Notes: generated by a model from the letters alone, not told the origin. A stretch of DNA of 64,000 nt from an uncultured Stenotrophomonas sp. (GCF_913778665.1 NZ_CAJYVQ010000011.1:186001-250000), one strand, 5' to 3'. Positions 9,578 through 19,547 are shown, numbered from the stretch's first letter. A program made the numbers and translations.

Positions 9578-9588
9578 ACAGCGGCTGT
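9578..9588. promoter_or_regulatory. 11-bp palindrome, candidate activator site
   Basis: ACAGCGGCTGT is a perfect palindrome about 150 bp upstream of the sigma-54 promoter, the usual position of an enhancer for an AAA+ activator. The role is inference from position and symmetry only. Confidence 0.3.
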
Positions 9589-9738
9589 AACAGAAATGCG
9601 ACAGTCGTGCGTCTGCCTTGCCCTGTGGCAGCTGCGGGCCGCGCAATCCCAACAATTTCCGCACGCCGTTGTAACGCCCTCGCGCCACCCGACCGCGCCG
9701 ACCCCCGGCCATCGGTTGCGGCGCGGACCTCCGGCAGT

Positions 9739-9754
9739 TGGCACGGTTGATGCG
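9739..9754 (+). promoter_or_regulatory. Sigma-54 (-24/-12) promoter of the Fap operon
   Basis: TGGCACGGTTGATGCG carries the invariant GG (9740-9741) and GC (9752-9753) separated by exactly 10 bp, and the full TGGCAC of the -24 element. The -12 box reads ATGC where TTGC is commonest. The predicted start site is near 9765, 22 bp before the first ATG and just ahead of the GGGAG ribosome site. This is a very good RpoN promoter match. Confidence 0.85.
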
Positions 9755-9786
9755 TGGTTCCGCCGCACCCATCGCGGGAGATCGGC

Positions 9787-10317
9787 ATGGACGGCAGCAC
9801 CCTGAATCGCGGCTTGGCGGCATCGCTGGCGCTGGCCCTGCTCGCAGCGTCCCCGGCCGCCGGCGCGTCCGGCGCCCGCCAGGGCGTGAAGGCGCAACCG
9901 GGAGAAATCGTCCTGCTGCGCGATGTATCTGCGCGGCCGGCCTATCGGATGGCACCACCGGGCGTGGCCCTGATCGCCGACCCGAAGCCTCAGCGCGAAA
10001 TCGCCGCCGCGCTCGGCAGCGGCACGGCAAACGGCATGGCTGAATTGAGCGATGACGACTACGCCGGCATGGGTGCCGGCCACAGCGACATGCTCGCGTC
10101 GGGGCATGGCACCACGGTCGAGCGCGTGACGCAGCAAGCACTGGGCGGCACGCTCGGACGCAGCAGCGACGGCATGGTCAGCGGCAGCCTCGGCGGCGCT
10201 CTCGGCGGCCCCTTGGGTGCCGTGGGCAGCGGCACGCGCGGCATCGGCGATACCGTGCGCGGCGCGCTGGCCCAGTTTCCGCTGCAGGACCCGGCGGCCC
10301 CGGCGGGTGGCAAGTGA
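9787..10317 (+). CDS. Fap operon first protein (FapA position), exported
   Basis: Exported protein of 176 residues, with a signal peptide (MDGSTLNRGLAASLALALL...AGA). The rest is Gly/Ala-rich and low in aromatic residues, ending PAAPAGGK. In Pseudomonas the first fap gene encodes FapA, a periplasmic chaperone-like protein affecting FapC/FapB composition; position and size match but sequence resemblance is too weak to be certain. GGGAG precedes the ATG. Its TGA overlaps the GTG start of the next gene (GTGA), so the two are translationally coupled. Confidence 0.7.
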   Translation: MDGSTLNRGLAASLALALLAASPAAGASGARQGVKAQPGEIVLLRDVSARPAYRMAPPGVALIADPKPQREIAAALGSGTANGMAELSDDDYAGMGAGHSDMLASGHGTTVERVTQQALGGTLGRSSDGMVSGSLGGALGGPLGAVGSGTRGIGDTVRGALAQFPLQDPAAPAGGK

Positions 10318-10931
10318 AACGCGTGCCTTGGCCGCTGCTGATCCTCGCACTCGCGCCGCCGCTCGCGCTGGCCGATGACTACACCGGAATGCTGGCCTAC
10401 CTGGATGTGGCCCGCATCGACGGCCGCGCACTGGCCGGCGCGTCGGGTGCGATCGCGGTGAACCAGGCCGCCGGTGACCTCAACCAGCAGGCCAACCTGC
10501 GCGGCCTCGCCCGCGGCGGACGCGCCGACGTGGCGATCAGCGCCCAGCAGCTGCAGCGCGGCAACCGGGTGCTGTCGGCACCGTTGCAGGCACACGCGGA
10601 CATCGGCGGTGACGCACTGGCCGGCGCCAGCGGCATCGCATCCATCAACCAGGCCAGCGGCATCGCCAACACGACGCTCAACGTCGTCAGCGCGACGCTG
10701 GCCCGACAGGGCATACGCGAAACCGACGACTCGGCCTTGGCCGCCGAGGGTTCCGCGTTGGCAGGGGGGCGGGACGACGCCGGTCGCGGCGTTGCGACCG
10801 GCACCCGCAGCGTCGGTGTAGCCAGCACCGCACTGCGGGGATTCGACGGGGTCCTGCAACTCAATCAGATCGCGGGCAGCGGCAACGACACGGCCAATGT
10901 GCTGGGCCTCGTCGTGCAGGACCGCCCGTGA
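10314..10931 (+). CDS. fapB: FapB-like minor amyloid subunit / nucleator
   Basis: Exported protein of 205 residues starting with GTG (MKRVPWPLLI...), signal peptide to about residue 20. It carries three imperfect Fap repeats: LAGASGAIAVNQAAGDLNQQ (about residues 39-58), LAGASGIASINQASGIANTT (about 102-121), and a divergent one near 170-195 (GVLQLNQIAGSGNDTAN). These Asn/Gln/Gly/Ala motifs form the amyloid core in FapB/FapC. By operon order it is FapB, the minor subunit thought to nucleate the fibre. It lies between the FapA-position gene and fapC. Confidence 0.82.
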   Translation: MKRVPWPLLILALAPPLALADDYTGMLAYLDVARIDGRALAGASGAIAVNQAAGDLNQQANLRGLARGGRADVAISAQQLQRGNRVLSAPLQAHADIGGDALAGASGIASINQASGIANTTLNVVSATLARQGIRETDDSALAAEGSALAGGRDDAGRGVATGTRSVGVASTALRGFDGVLQLNQIAGSGNDTANVLGLVVQDRP

Positions 10932-10974
10932 CAACCACCCAACCGATGCACCACCTGATGAGAGAGAGGGCACC

Positions 10975-12291
10975 ATGAAAGCGACCTTCAAACGGACCAT
11001 GCTCGCCATGGCGATTGCCACTGCCTCGACCGCCGCTGCGGCCAATGGCTGGGACAACCAGAACGCCAACGCGAACATCAACCACAACCACACCGTCAGC
11101 GAAACCCGCAACGACACCCACAACCACACCGACAACGACGTGCGCAACCGCACCGTCAATGTCAACGTGCAGAAGCACAGCACCATCCAGGCCGACGAAC
11201 GCAAGGAAAAGAACAACCACGGCGTTGATGTGAACCTGGAGAAGGACCTGCGCCTGAGCTCCGACGTGAACTTCTCCGGTGATCCCACCATCTCGGGTGA
11301 CATCGACCTGGATTCGGCCGCGATCGCGGTGATCGACAACCGGCAGTCGATCAGCAACAACGCCACCAGCAACAGCCTGGTCACCAACCGTGCCTCGATC
11401 GGTGACAGCGTAGGTGCCGGTGCGTCGGGCAACCTCGGCTTCAACGTGGTATCCGGCGACAACAACGCGCAGGACAACGCCGCATCGCTGTCCGCGGCCG
11501 ACGCCTCCTTCAGCTTCGGCATGGCCGACGCCGAAGTGTTCGTCAACCAAGCCGGGTTCGGCAACGTCACCCAGAACTCCGGCGTCACCAACGCCGCGAG
11601 CCTCGGTGGCAATGCCTTCGGCGGCGCATCCGGCAACATCGGGGTGAACATCGCCTCGGGCAACAACAACGAGCAGAAGAACGCGCTCGCCGCCTCGGTG
11701 GCAACCACCGCGGTGGCGCAGTCCAGCATCAGCTCCAACCAGGTGTCCACCGGCAACTCGGTCAGCAACGCCGGCTTCGTGAAGTCCTACACCGATACCG
11801 TGCAGGTCGGCATGCGTGGCGGTGTCAGCGGCCTGACCCTGGCCTATGGAGCCGGCACTTACCGCGGCACCGGCAACGCCTACCAGATGGCCAACTACTA
11901 CCTGGATACGTGGAACGGCGAACTGCCGCATCCGGGTGGCAACAGCACCGGCCACATCGATCTCGACAACCAGATCCAGAACGCCACGATGAACCCCAAC
12001 CGGCCGGGGGTCGGCGGCCTGGGCTTCGATACGCGTGAAAGCGGCACCAGCCAGTTCGTCGAACTGGGCGTTGCCGACCTGTACGCCAGCCTCAGCGGCA
12101 CGGTCAACACCACACGCTGGGTGAACGTGGATGCGACCAACACCTCGGCATTGTCCGGCAGCGCCTTCTCCGGCGCCTCCGGCAACATCGGCGTGAACGT
12201 GGCCTCGGGCACTGGCAATCTGCAGGCCAACAGCCTCGCTCTGGCCGTCGCCCAGCCCAGCACCGGCGGCGGTGGTGGCAGCGGCGAGTAA
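10975..12291 (+). CDS. fapC: FapC-like major functional amyloid subunit
   Basis: Secreted fibre subunit of 438 residues. The signal peptide ends near residue 23 (AAAN). A His/Asn/Asp/Thr-rich segment follows (25-75, e.g. NINHNHTVSETRNDTHNHT). Three amyloid repeats contain the core GASGN(L/I)G(F/V)N(V/I).SG..N: about residues 133-170, 203-236 and 387-420, so one linker is short and the other about 150 residues. The protein ends in GGGGGSGE. I see no cysteine anywhere, whereas Pseudomonas FapC has a CxxC near its C-terminus. The ATG at 10975 follows a purine-rich GAGAGAGGG site. A strong hairpin after the stop may raise its level relative to downstream genes. Confidence 0.9.
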   Translation: MKATFKRTMLAMAIATASTAAAANGWDNQNANANINHNHTVSETRNDTHNHTDNDVRNRTVNVNVQKHSTIQADERKEKNNHGVDVNLEKDLRLSSDVNFSGDPTISGDIDLDSAAIAVIDNRQSISNNATSNSLVTNRASIGDSVGAGASGNLGFNVVSGDNNAQDNAASLSAADASFSFGMADAEVFVNQAGFGNVTQNSGVTNAASLGGNAFGGASGNIGVNIASGNNNEQKNALAASVATTAVAQSSISSNQVSTGNSVSNAGFVKSYTDTVQVGMRGGVSGLTLAYGAGTYRGTGNAYQMANYYLDTWNGELPHPGGNSTGHIDLDNQIQNATMNPNRPGVGGLGFDTRESGTSQFVELGVADLYASLSGTVNTTRWVNVDATNTSALSGSAFSGASGNIGVNVASGTGNLQANSLALAVAQPSTGGGGGSGE

Positions 12292-12300
12292 GCGCAACAC

Positions 12301-12370
12301 CCCGGCCGTCCGCCAATGGCCGGGTTCCCGGGAGCCCCTGTTCCTCCTCCCCCTTGGAACGGGGGCTCCC
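12301..12370 (+). promoter_or_regulatory. Tandem hairpins between fapC and fapD
   Basis: The first hairpin has CCCGGCC/GGCCGGG arms (12301-12307, 12318-12324). The second is a 15-bp stem with arms 12330-12344 and 12356-12370 (one G-T pair) and an 11-nt pyrimidine loop. It lies right after fapC and 21 bp before fapD. It could act as an attenuating terminator or as a 3' stabiliser, both of which would favour the major subunit over FapD-F. Confidence 0.75.
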
Positions 12371-12390
12371 CCCTGCTGCTGGAGACTGTG

Positions 12391-13095
12391 ATGAGTCATT
12401 GCCGTCTTTCGATACGCCTGCTGTCCTGCCTGCTGGTGATGGCCACCGCGTCGGCGTGGGCCGGCGAGGTGCGCTTCAGTGGCGTGCTGCCCAACGGCGC
12501 ACTGCTGCAGCAGAAGGTGGAGAGCATGCAGGAGCGGCGCTACCGCAACGTAGTGCGCCAGCACACCGACTACAGCTGTGGGGCGGCGGCGCTGGCGACC
12601 ATCCTGCGCCACGCCTACCACCTGGATACCGACGAGGCGACGGTGATCGAAGGGATGATGGGGGTGTCCGATCCGGCGCTGGTGGCCGAGCGCGGCTTCT
12701 CGCTGCTCGACATCAAGCGCTACGTCGAGTCGCTGGGCATGCGCGGACGCGGGTACCGCATTGACGAAACGCGCCTGCGCACCCTGCGCGTTCCCGGCCT
12801 GGTGCTGATGGACGTGCGCGGCTTCCGCCATTTCGTGGTGCTCAAGCAGGTGCACCAAGGCTTCGTCGAAGTGGCAGACCCGATCCTCGGCAACCGCAGC
12901 ATGGCCCTGCCCGAATTCCTGGCGGCCTGGCCGTCACGCGCCGTGTTCGTGGTGATCGGCAGTGATTTTGATCGCAACACGGTATTGCTCCAGCCCAGCG
13001 AACGGCCCAGTGCCCGCGCGCTCTACGCGCGACAGGGACCGATCACCGATGCCGAACTGGTCGACTTCGGCTTCAGCCACGCCGACCTGTTCTGA
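12391..13095 (+). CDS. fapD: FapD-like C39 family cysteine peptidase
   Basis: Exported protease of 234 residues. The signal peptide ends near residue 24 (SAWA). C39 catalytic residues are visible: Cys63 in HTDYSCGAAALATIL, His147 in GFRHFVVL, and Asp163 in VADPILGNRSM. The isolated peptidase domain, without an ABC transporter, matches FapD, which is needed for Fap export and processing in Pseudomonas. The ATG at 12391 is preceded by GGAGA. It is followed 12 bp later by fapE. Confidence 0.9.
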   Translation: MSHCRLSIRLLSCLLVMATASAWAGEVRFSGVLPNGALLQQKVESMQERRYRNVVRQHTDYSCGAAALATILRHAYHLDTDEATVIEGMMGVSDPALVAERGFSLLDIKRYVESLGMRGRGYRIDETRLRTLRVPGLVLMDVRGFRHFVVLKQVHQGFVEVADPILGNRSMALPEFLAAWPSRAVFVVIGSDFDRNTVLLQPSERPSARALYARQGPITDAELVDFGFSHADLF

Positions 13096-13107
13096 AGGAG
13101 GCTTCAC

Positions 13108-13857
13108 ATGTTGCGCCGTTCCCTGTTGATGGTCCTGCTGCTGGCGACCCCGGCCCTGCCCGTGCTGGCAGCGGAAGGCACGCCCGGGCGTGGGCTGAAG
13201 GAAATCCCGGACCCCGAACTGAACCTGATGCGTGGCCGCTACACCGTCGGTGACACCCGCGTGGCCTGGTTCGGGGTGACCATGGTCTCGCAATGGCACG
13301 CCAGCAATGGCACCGCGCTGCAGGGCGCACTGGCGCTGGGCATGGACTTCCGTGGCGGCGGCGCACCGAAGCTGAGTTTCCAGCCCAGCGTGCACGTCAC
13401 CGCCGCCGATGCGCCACTGCCAGCCACGCCGGGGCGCAGCATCGACAGCAGTGGCCTGGCCAATGCCAACGGCCTCGTGCAGAGCGTGCAGGTGGCCGGC
13501 GATGGCAACGTCGCGCGCAACACCACCACGCTGACGGTGCGCGACGGCGCGCTGCCCACCCCGGCCGCCCGCGGCGAGCGTTCGGCCAGCGTGCAGCAAG
13601 CTGGCGTCCGCGCCACTGCGGCGCTGGAGAGCAACCAGGCACGCCTGCTGCTGCAGATGGACGGCCAGGGACTGGTCCAGCAATGGATACGCAATGGAAG
13701 CGTCGGCCAGGGCATCGCCCTGAGCGGTGACGGCCAGGCCGCCAGCAACCAGCTGCGGCTGGAGCTGGTGCGTGATTCCGCGGGCGGCAACCTGCCCTTG
13801 AGCCAGAACGTGGCCCAGGCGATTGCGCTGAACCGTGGCATGGGGCCGGGCCAGTAG
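13108..13857 (+). CDS. fapE: FapE-like secreted amyloid-associated protein
   Basis: Exported protein of 249 residues, strong GGAGG ribosome site, signal peptide to about residue 22 (VLAAEG). It has a conserved-looking N-terminal segment (IPDPELNLMRGRYTV) and Gln/Asn/Ala-containing repeats such as SVQQAGVRATAALESNQ. In Pseudomonas FapE is secreted and found in small amounts in the fibre. The assignment rests on position between fapD and fapF and on general composition rather than a diagnostic motif. Confidence 0.75.
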   Translation: MLRRSLLMVLLLATPALPVLAAEGTPGRGLKEIPDPELNLMRGRYTVGDTRVAWFGVTMVSQWHASNGTALQGALALGMDFRGGGAPKLSFQPSVHVTAADAPLPATPGRSIDSSGLANANGLVQSVQVAGDGNVARNTTTLTVRDGALPTPAARGERSASVQQAGVRATAALESNQARLLLQMDGQGLVQQWIRNGSVGQGIALSGDGQAASNQLRLELVRDSAGGNLPLSQNVAQAIALNRGMGPGQ

Positions 13858-13905
13858 CACGGGCTCGGCATTTGGGGGACGCGTTGCACAACGCAGGACA
13901 CGAAC

Positions 13906-15228
<1,323 letters not shown>

Positions 15229-15404
15229 CCCCGCGGCCCGGCGACGGCGTGGCTGCGGCCCGCCGTCGTCGATTCCACCGCATCGGCACGGATCCGCGCG
15301 ATGGCGCCGCATTGCGCGTCGATTCGGCCGATTCCCGCAGTCGCCCCGTTTCTAGCATGCCCCTGAGCCGGCCATTCCAGGCCTCGCGCCGCGCAGGGTG
15401 CTCC

Positions 15405-17084
15405 ATGCTGAACATCATCCGCAACGACATCATCGGCTGGACCGTGCAGGACTCGAGTCCGACGGAAGCCTTGGTCCTCAACAACATCACCGTCGGAAAG
15501 GGCGGCGAAGCCATTCCGTGGAACACCTACGGCATGGAGATCGAGTTCTGTACGCACGACAGTTCGATCTTCGCCTTCACCCATGTGACCGCCGCCCGTC
15601 TGTGGCCCGGAGAGATCCCGTGGAAGAACACCACGAAGCTGGACCTGGGCGAGAACGGTCCATGGATGATCGAATCCGACTCCGACCACACCTTTGAACT
15701 TGTCAGTCCGCCCCTGCACTTCAGCACCATCGAGGCAGCGTATGGATTCAAGGCCAAGGTGGTTCAGGCGCTACGCGATTCGGTCGCGGTCACTGTGCCG
15801 CCCCCGGACGGCCGGACGGAGATCGAGGATGCGCCGATGGACGCCGGCACCCCGATCGTAGCCTGCCTCTTCCACCGTTGGGAGGAGCGCTTCCGGGGAC
15901 GCCTGCGTGCCCTTCTCACTGATGCTGCCCATGCGGGCCTGATTGGCCTGCACGAGCAGGACAACGCTGCACAGCAGCTTGCGCCTCCCAGCTGCGAGTA
16001 CGCCGACTGGAACCGGGTGGACGGGGAGGTCAACCTCTACAACGTTGACGATGGCATCAACATTCCTGCCGCCCGCTATCGCCTCCAGTTGCAGCAGGAC
16101 ACATGGCCGGGCTACACCCGCCAGATCATTCTTGCCAAGTACAGCAAGTTCTGGTCCAGCGGATTCTCCTCGCAGATGAACCTGCCCATGACCCTGTGTG
16201 GCTACTACCTGTACATGCTGCGCAAGACAGCCATGCCCCGGTACAACGAACTGCTCACCGGCCTCGGGCATCCTCCGTGCATCACCGAGCGCGACAACCG
16301 CAAGCTCAATCACTGGTACTGGCGGCATGTCCTGCTGCGCGCCTGCTGTGGCTACATCTTCAAGGTACAGGGCTTGGACACACAGCATGCGTTCGATGCG
16401 GTACAGCTGCCGCGTTGCGCCGTGCTCTACCTGGTCTCAAGCAAGCTGCTCACCGGTGCCATGGCCGCCATCAGCGAGCCGTTGCAGCTGGAGATGCAAC
16501 GTGCCGCCTGGGACGCCAGCTCCACCCAGGCCATCGACGCGGACCAAGGCAGCACGTTGACGTCGGCGCAGCGTGACTGGGCGCCCTATCACAGCAGCCT
16601 GAAGGATCTGACCGGCATCTGGTTGAAGGCCTCGCTGCTGGATGTACTGCGCACACAGGATCTGGCCACCTACCAATGGGCGGTGCTGAACCTGCCTGCG
16701 GTGCTGAGGGATCCCACCATCTGGTTCACCGCGTTCGAAGACTGGGATGTACTCAGAACCATTGAACAACTGCGCGATCGCGCGGATGTGGACTGGAATG
16801 ACCTGGACTACTTCCGCCGCCGTGAGACACGTGCGGCGTTGACCGCACGCATACAGGCCGTCGCGCGGGAACTGGCCGATCGGTTGACCGGTCTCGGCCA
16901 ACCGTTGCCACCGGTGCCGGGGCCGGTCGACCTGCCACCACCAGATCAACGCCGCTTCCTGGAGCGCGAAGGCGTTCCGCCATGGGAAGCGCGCTACGAC
17001 ACGTTGTACCGGCCGATCGTCACCGACGCCGAGGGAAATGCCGTGCAGCCTGCCCGCTATCTGATCGAACACCGCAACAACTGA
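15405..17084 (+). CDS. Amidoligase-like (glutamine-synthetase-fold) protein
   Basis: Protein of 559 residues, no signal peptide. The ATG at 15405 follows an AGGG site; the open frame upstream overlaps fapF and looks non-coding. Residues 43-48 (GMEIEF) and 88-103 (MIESDSDHTFELVSPP) match the hallmarks of the amidoligase family: the first acidic metal-binding motif and the D..E(L/I)VSPP motif of an ATP-dependent amide-forming enzyme. The remaining ~450 residues resemble nothing I recognise. Family members usually ligate an amine to a carboxylate on peptides or natural products. It lies 31 bp upstream of a Nudix gene in a likely operon, followed by the Reb genes on the same strand. Activity is inferred. 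Confidence 0.72.
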   Translation: MLNIIRNDIIGWTVQDSSPTEALVLNNITVGKGGEAIPWNTYGMEIEFCTHDSSIFAFTHVTAARLWPGEIPWKNTTKLDLGENGPWMIESDSDHTFELVSPPLHFSTIEAAYGFKAKVVQALRDSVAVTVPPPDGRTEIEDAPMDAGTPIVACLFHRWEERFRGRLRALLTDAAHAGLIGLHEQDNAAQQLAPPSCEYADWNRVDGEVNLYNVDDGINIPAARYRLQLQQDTWPGYTRQIILAKYSKFWSSGFSSQMNLPMTLCGYYLYMLRKTAMPRYNELLTGLGHPPCITERDNRKLNHWYWRHVLLRACCGYIFKVQGLDTQHAFDAVQLPRCAVLYLVSSKLLTGAMAAISEPLQLEMQRAAWDASSTQAIDADQGSTLTSAQRDWAPYHSSLKDLTGIWLKASLLDVLRTQDLATYQWAVLNLPAVLRDPTIWFTAFEDWDVLRTIEQLRDRADVDWNDLDYFRRRETRAALTARIQAVARELADRLTGLGQPLPPVPGPVDLPPPDQRRFLEREGVPPWEARYDTLYRPIVTDAEGNAVQPARYLIEHRNN

Positions 17085-17115
17085 CCACCCTCACCTGCCC
17101 GAAGGAGAACACCGA

Positions 17116-18069
17116 ATGACCCAAGTCTACGCCGCCGTAAGATCCGGCACCCATTGGTTGATTGCCCAGAAGCGCGCCACCAACAACTGGTGGAGCGCCA
17201 TCGCCGCACCCATCCTGGTGATTGAAGCCGCAGTCCTGCTCAATACAGCGCTCACTGCGCCGGAAAGAAGACCCCCCATCGTGGCTGCCATCAACCTGCT
17301 GGTGAACGCCCATGTCGCAGCGCGGACTGCGTGGAGTAAAACGCCCGAAAAAGCCACTGCCATTGCCGCGGTGGCGGCCGCGGTCGGCGATGTCCAGACG
17401 GCGCTGGGCCTCGATAGCGTCGAGGCACTGCAGAATGCCATACCTTCGGTACTGACGGCCGTTGACCGTGCGTCGCAGGCCGCTGGGTTTGCAGGCCGTC
17501 GGATACTCCCCACGCCGCCCATCACGGTCTGGCCGGATGCGGCTCTTGCCGGGCGCATTACCACGGCCCAGCAAGCGCTGGAGAAATGGGCCTCTGAACA
17601 ACCGCAGGCAACGGTCAACCAGGCCGGACAATGGGCCCTGCCCGGTGGCGCGATGGGAGATGGCGAGTCTGCCGAAGCAGCAGCCCGGCGTGAATTCTTC
17701 GAGGAAACCGGGGTGGCGCTGGACCCGCTGTTTGTCATGCAACGTTCGGTTGCGTTCGGCTACCGCCCGGGCCGTGTAGCGTTCTACCTGGCCTGCTTTG
17801 CAGCGCCGCCCGATATCGATCTGGATGAGCTGGCCGCACGCCTCAACCTGAATCTGGCACCGCGTCCCGAATGGATGGGACGCCCGGCGTCGAAATCGGT
17901 GGTGGACTGGGAACTGTCGCGCCTGCAGGTCGTGGCGCAGGCCGATATCTGCTCCCTCCTGGGCGTGCGCCAGCCGGTGGAACCCGCACCGGTAGGCCGC
18001 ACGGAGTCGCAGAGCATCGACTGGTATGCCGCAATCGCGCGCTACATCGAGGGCCTGCCCGCAGAGTGA
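17116..18069 (+). CDS. Nudix hydrolase domain protein with novel N-terminal region
   Basis: Protein of 317 residues with GGAG before the ATG. The C-terminal part holds a complete Nudix box matching GX5EX7REUXEEXGU, about residues 178-200 (ends ARREFFEETGV). The N-terminal ~170 residues are Ala-rich and helical (e.g. PPIVAAINLLVNAHVAARTA), with one hydrophobic stretch, and are not a family I know. Nudix enzymes cleave nucleoside-diphosphate-linked substrates; here it may act on the product or cofactor of the neighbouring amidoligase-like protein. That link is inference from adjacency only. Confidence 0.8.
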   Translation: MTQVYAAVRSGTHWLIAQKRATNNWWSAIAAPILVIEAAVLLNTALTAPERRPPIVAAINLLVNAHVAARTAWSKTPEKATAIAAVAAAVGDVQTALGLDSVEALQNAIPSVLTAVDRASQAAGFAGRRILPTPPITVWPDAALAGRITTAQQALEKWASEQPQATVNQAGQWALPGGAMGDGESAEAAARREFFEETGVALDPLFVMQRSVAFGYRPGRVAFYLACFAAPPDIDLDELAARLNLNLAPRPEWMGRPASKSVVDWELSRLQVVAQADICSLLGVRQPVEPAPVGRTESQSIDWYAAIARYIEGLPAE

Positions 18070-18317
18070 GACTGAGACTGCGCGTGACGGGCCGCGCGGG
18101 GACCGATGCGCAATCGTCGAAATACCTTGCCGACCAGCAATCAGCCCGTATCACGGCTCCGATCTTCACACCATTTTCCCCGCATTCTCCGTCGATTCCA
18201 CCAATCCGCCAGCAGCGCTTCTTTCTACTCTGCATCCACGGTGACGCACAGGCAGTTCGGCATCACGCACCGTGACACTGGATACCACGCACTTCCACCT
18301 TTTCGCAGGAGCAGGAC
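18070..18317 (+). other. Leader region upstream of the Reb cluster
   Basis: About 250 bp between the Nudix gene and the first rebB. It must contain the Reb promoter if the cluster is transcribed separately. I searched for GG-N10-GC (sigma-54) and good -35/-10 pairs and found none convincing, in keeping with control by an activator. Confidence 0.35.
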
Positions 18318-18608
18318 ATGGCATTTCCAACCGCGGTAAACGACCAGATCACCGATTCAGTCACCCAGGCCAACACCAAGGTTCTGGGCGATGCGCCGGC
18401 GGTGGCGGTCGGCAATCTGTACCAGGCCACTGCCCAGGCGCTGGCCAACGCCGCCCACAACGCCACCAACGCCCAACAGCAGTCCTACGTGACCGCGCAG
18501 TCGGCCACCACCATGGGCGTGGCAACGCTGTACTCGATCGATACCGCCACCACCGCGGTGGCCAGCAAGGAAATTCTCAGCACCCGCGTCCGCGGCCTGG
18601 GTTCCTGA
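18318..18608 (+). CDS. rebB: RebB-family R-body protein, copy 1
   Basis: Small protein of 96 residues of the killing-trait RebB family, the structural subunits of R-bodies (coiled protein ribbons that extend explosively, first known from Caedibacter). The family pattern is clear: FPTAVNDQITDSVTQANTKV, then an Ala-rich helix and NAQQQSYVTAQSATT. There is no signal peptide. AGGAGCAGG precedes the ATG. It is first of four tandem paralogues and has a longer C-terminus (STRVRGLGS). It differs from copy 2 at only a few positions over the first 87 residues. Confidence 0.92.
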   Translation: MAFPTAVNDQITDSVTQANTKVLGDAPAVAVGNLYQATAQALANAAHNATNAQQQSYVTAQSATTMGVATLYSIDTATTAVASKEILSTRVRGLGS

Positions 18609-18651
18609 TCCGTCGTTCCGTAGCTGACCCGCCAACCCCAAGGAGCATCAC

Positions 18652-18921
18652 ATGGCATTCCCGACCGCTGTCAACGACCAGATCACCGATTCGGTCACCC
18701 AGGCCAATACCAAAGTGCTGGGCGACGCCCCCGCCGTGGCGATGGGCAACCTGTACCAGGCCACCGCGCAGGCGCTGGCCAACGCCGCGCACAACGCCAC
18801 CAACGCCCAGCAGCAGTCCTACGTGACCGCGCAGGCCGCCACCACCATGGGCGTGGCCACGCTGTACTCCATCGATACGGCCACTACCGGCGTGGCCACC
18901 AAGCAAATCCTCGGCGCGTGA
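18652..18921 (+). CDS. rebB: RebB-family R-body protein, copy 2
   Basis: RebB paralogue of 89 residues, nearly identical to copy 1 (about 82 of 87 aligned residues) but ending TGVATKQILGA. The ribosome site AAGGAGC is well placed. The near identity at protein and DNA level implies recent tandem duplication or gene conversion. It is presumably a main structural subunit of the R-body ribbon. Confidence 0.92.
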   Translation: MAFPTAVNDQITDSVTQANTKVLGDAPAVAMGNLYQATAQALANAAHNATNAQQQSYVTAQAATTMGVATLYSIDTATTGVATKQILGA

Positions 18922-18947
18922 TGCGCGGGCAGGCAAGGAGCTGAGCC

Positions 18948-19214
18948 ATGGCATTTCCCACGTCCGTCAACGACCAGATCACCGATTCGGTCAGCCAGGC
19001 CAACCTGCAGGTGCTGGGAGTGGCACCGGCCACGGCCATGGGCACGCTGTGCCAGGCCACCGCGCAGGCGCTGGCCAATGCGGCCCACAACGCGACGCTC
19101 GCCCAGCAGCAGATGTATGTCACCGCCCAAGCCGCGACCACGATGGGCGTCGCCCTGCTCTACGCCGTCGATACCGGCGCCACCGGCGCCGCAACCCGGA
19201 AGATTCTCGGCTGA
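18948..19214 (+). CDS. rebB: RebB-family R-body protein, copy 3
   Basis: RebB paralogue of 88 residues, more diverged: SVNDQITDSVSQANLQVLGV and LAQQQMYVTAQAATTMGVAL. It contains one cysteine (GTLCQATA), unlike copies 1 and 2. AAGGAG precedes the ATG at 18948. Spacing of 26 bp from copy 2 indicates one operon. Confidence 0.9.
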   Translation: MAFPTSVNDQITDSVSQANLQVLGVAPATAMGTLCQATAQALANAAHNATLAQQQMYVTAQAATTMGVALLYAVDTGATGAATRKILG

Positions 19215-19274
19215 GTCCGCTAGCCGCCGGCAATCTCCGTTCCTGTAGTGCTGTCCACCCAAGGAGCATTCACC

Positions 19275-19547
19275 ATGGCTTTTCCCACCGCCGTCAACAG
19301 TCAGATCACCGACTCGGTCTCGCAGGTCAACACCAAGGTCCTCGGTGATGCGCCGGCGATCGCAATGGGCAACCTGTTCGTGGCCACCAGCCAGGCGCTG
19401 TCCAATGCCGCGCACAACGCCACCAACAACCAGCAGCAGTCCTACGTGACCATGCAGGCGTCGACCACCCAGGGGGTGTCCACGCTGTATGCGATCGACA
19501 CCGCCTCCAATGGCGTAGCCACCCGCGAAATCCTGGGTCTGCGCTGA
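19275..19547 (+). CDS. rebB: RebB-family R-body protein, copy 4
   Basis: RebB paralogue of 90 residues, start at 19275 after AAGGAG (an upstream ATG at 19248 overlaps the ribosome site and is unlikely). Family motifs: SQITDSVSQVNTKVLGDAP and NNQQQSYVTMQASTTQGV. It is intermediate in divergence. Having several RebB types is normal for R-body loci, where two or more subunits co-assemble. Confidence 0.9.
   Translation: MAFPTAVNSQITDSVSQVNTKVLGDAPAIAMGNLFVATSQALSNAAHNATNNQQQSYVTMQASTTQGVSTLYAIDTASNGVATREILGLR

Noticed and set aside
18070..18317. Possible sigma-54 promoter before the Reb cluster
   Set aside because: No GG-N10-GC pair with flanking match could be found, and the presumed regulator lacks the sigma-54 contact loop.
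18318..19547. CRISPR-like or phage tail repeats
   Set aside because: The repeated units are ~300 bp coding genes of one family with ribosome sites, not short spaced repeats.
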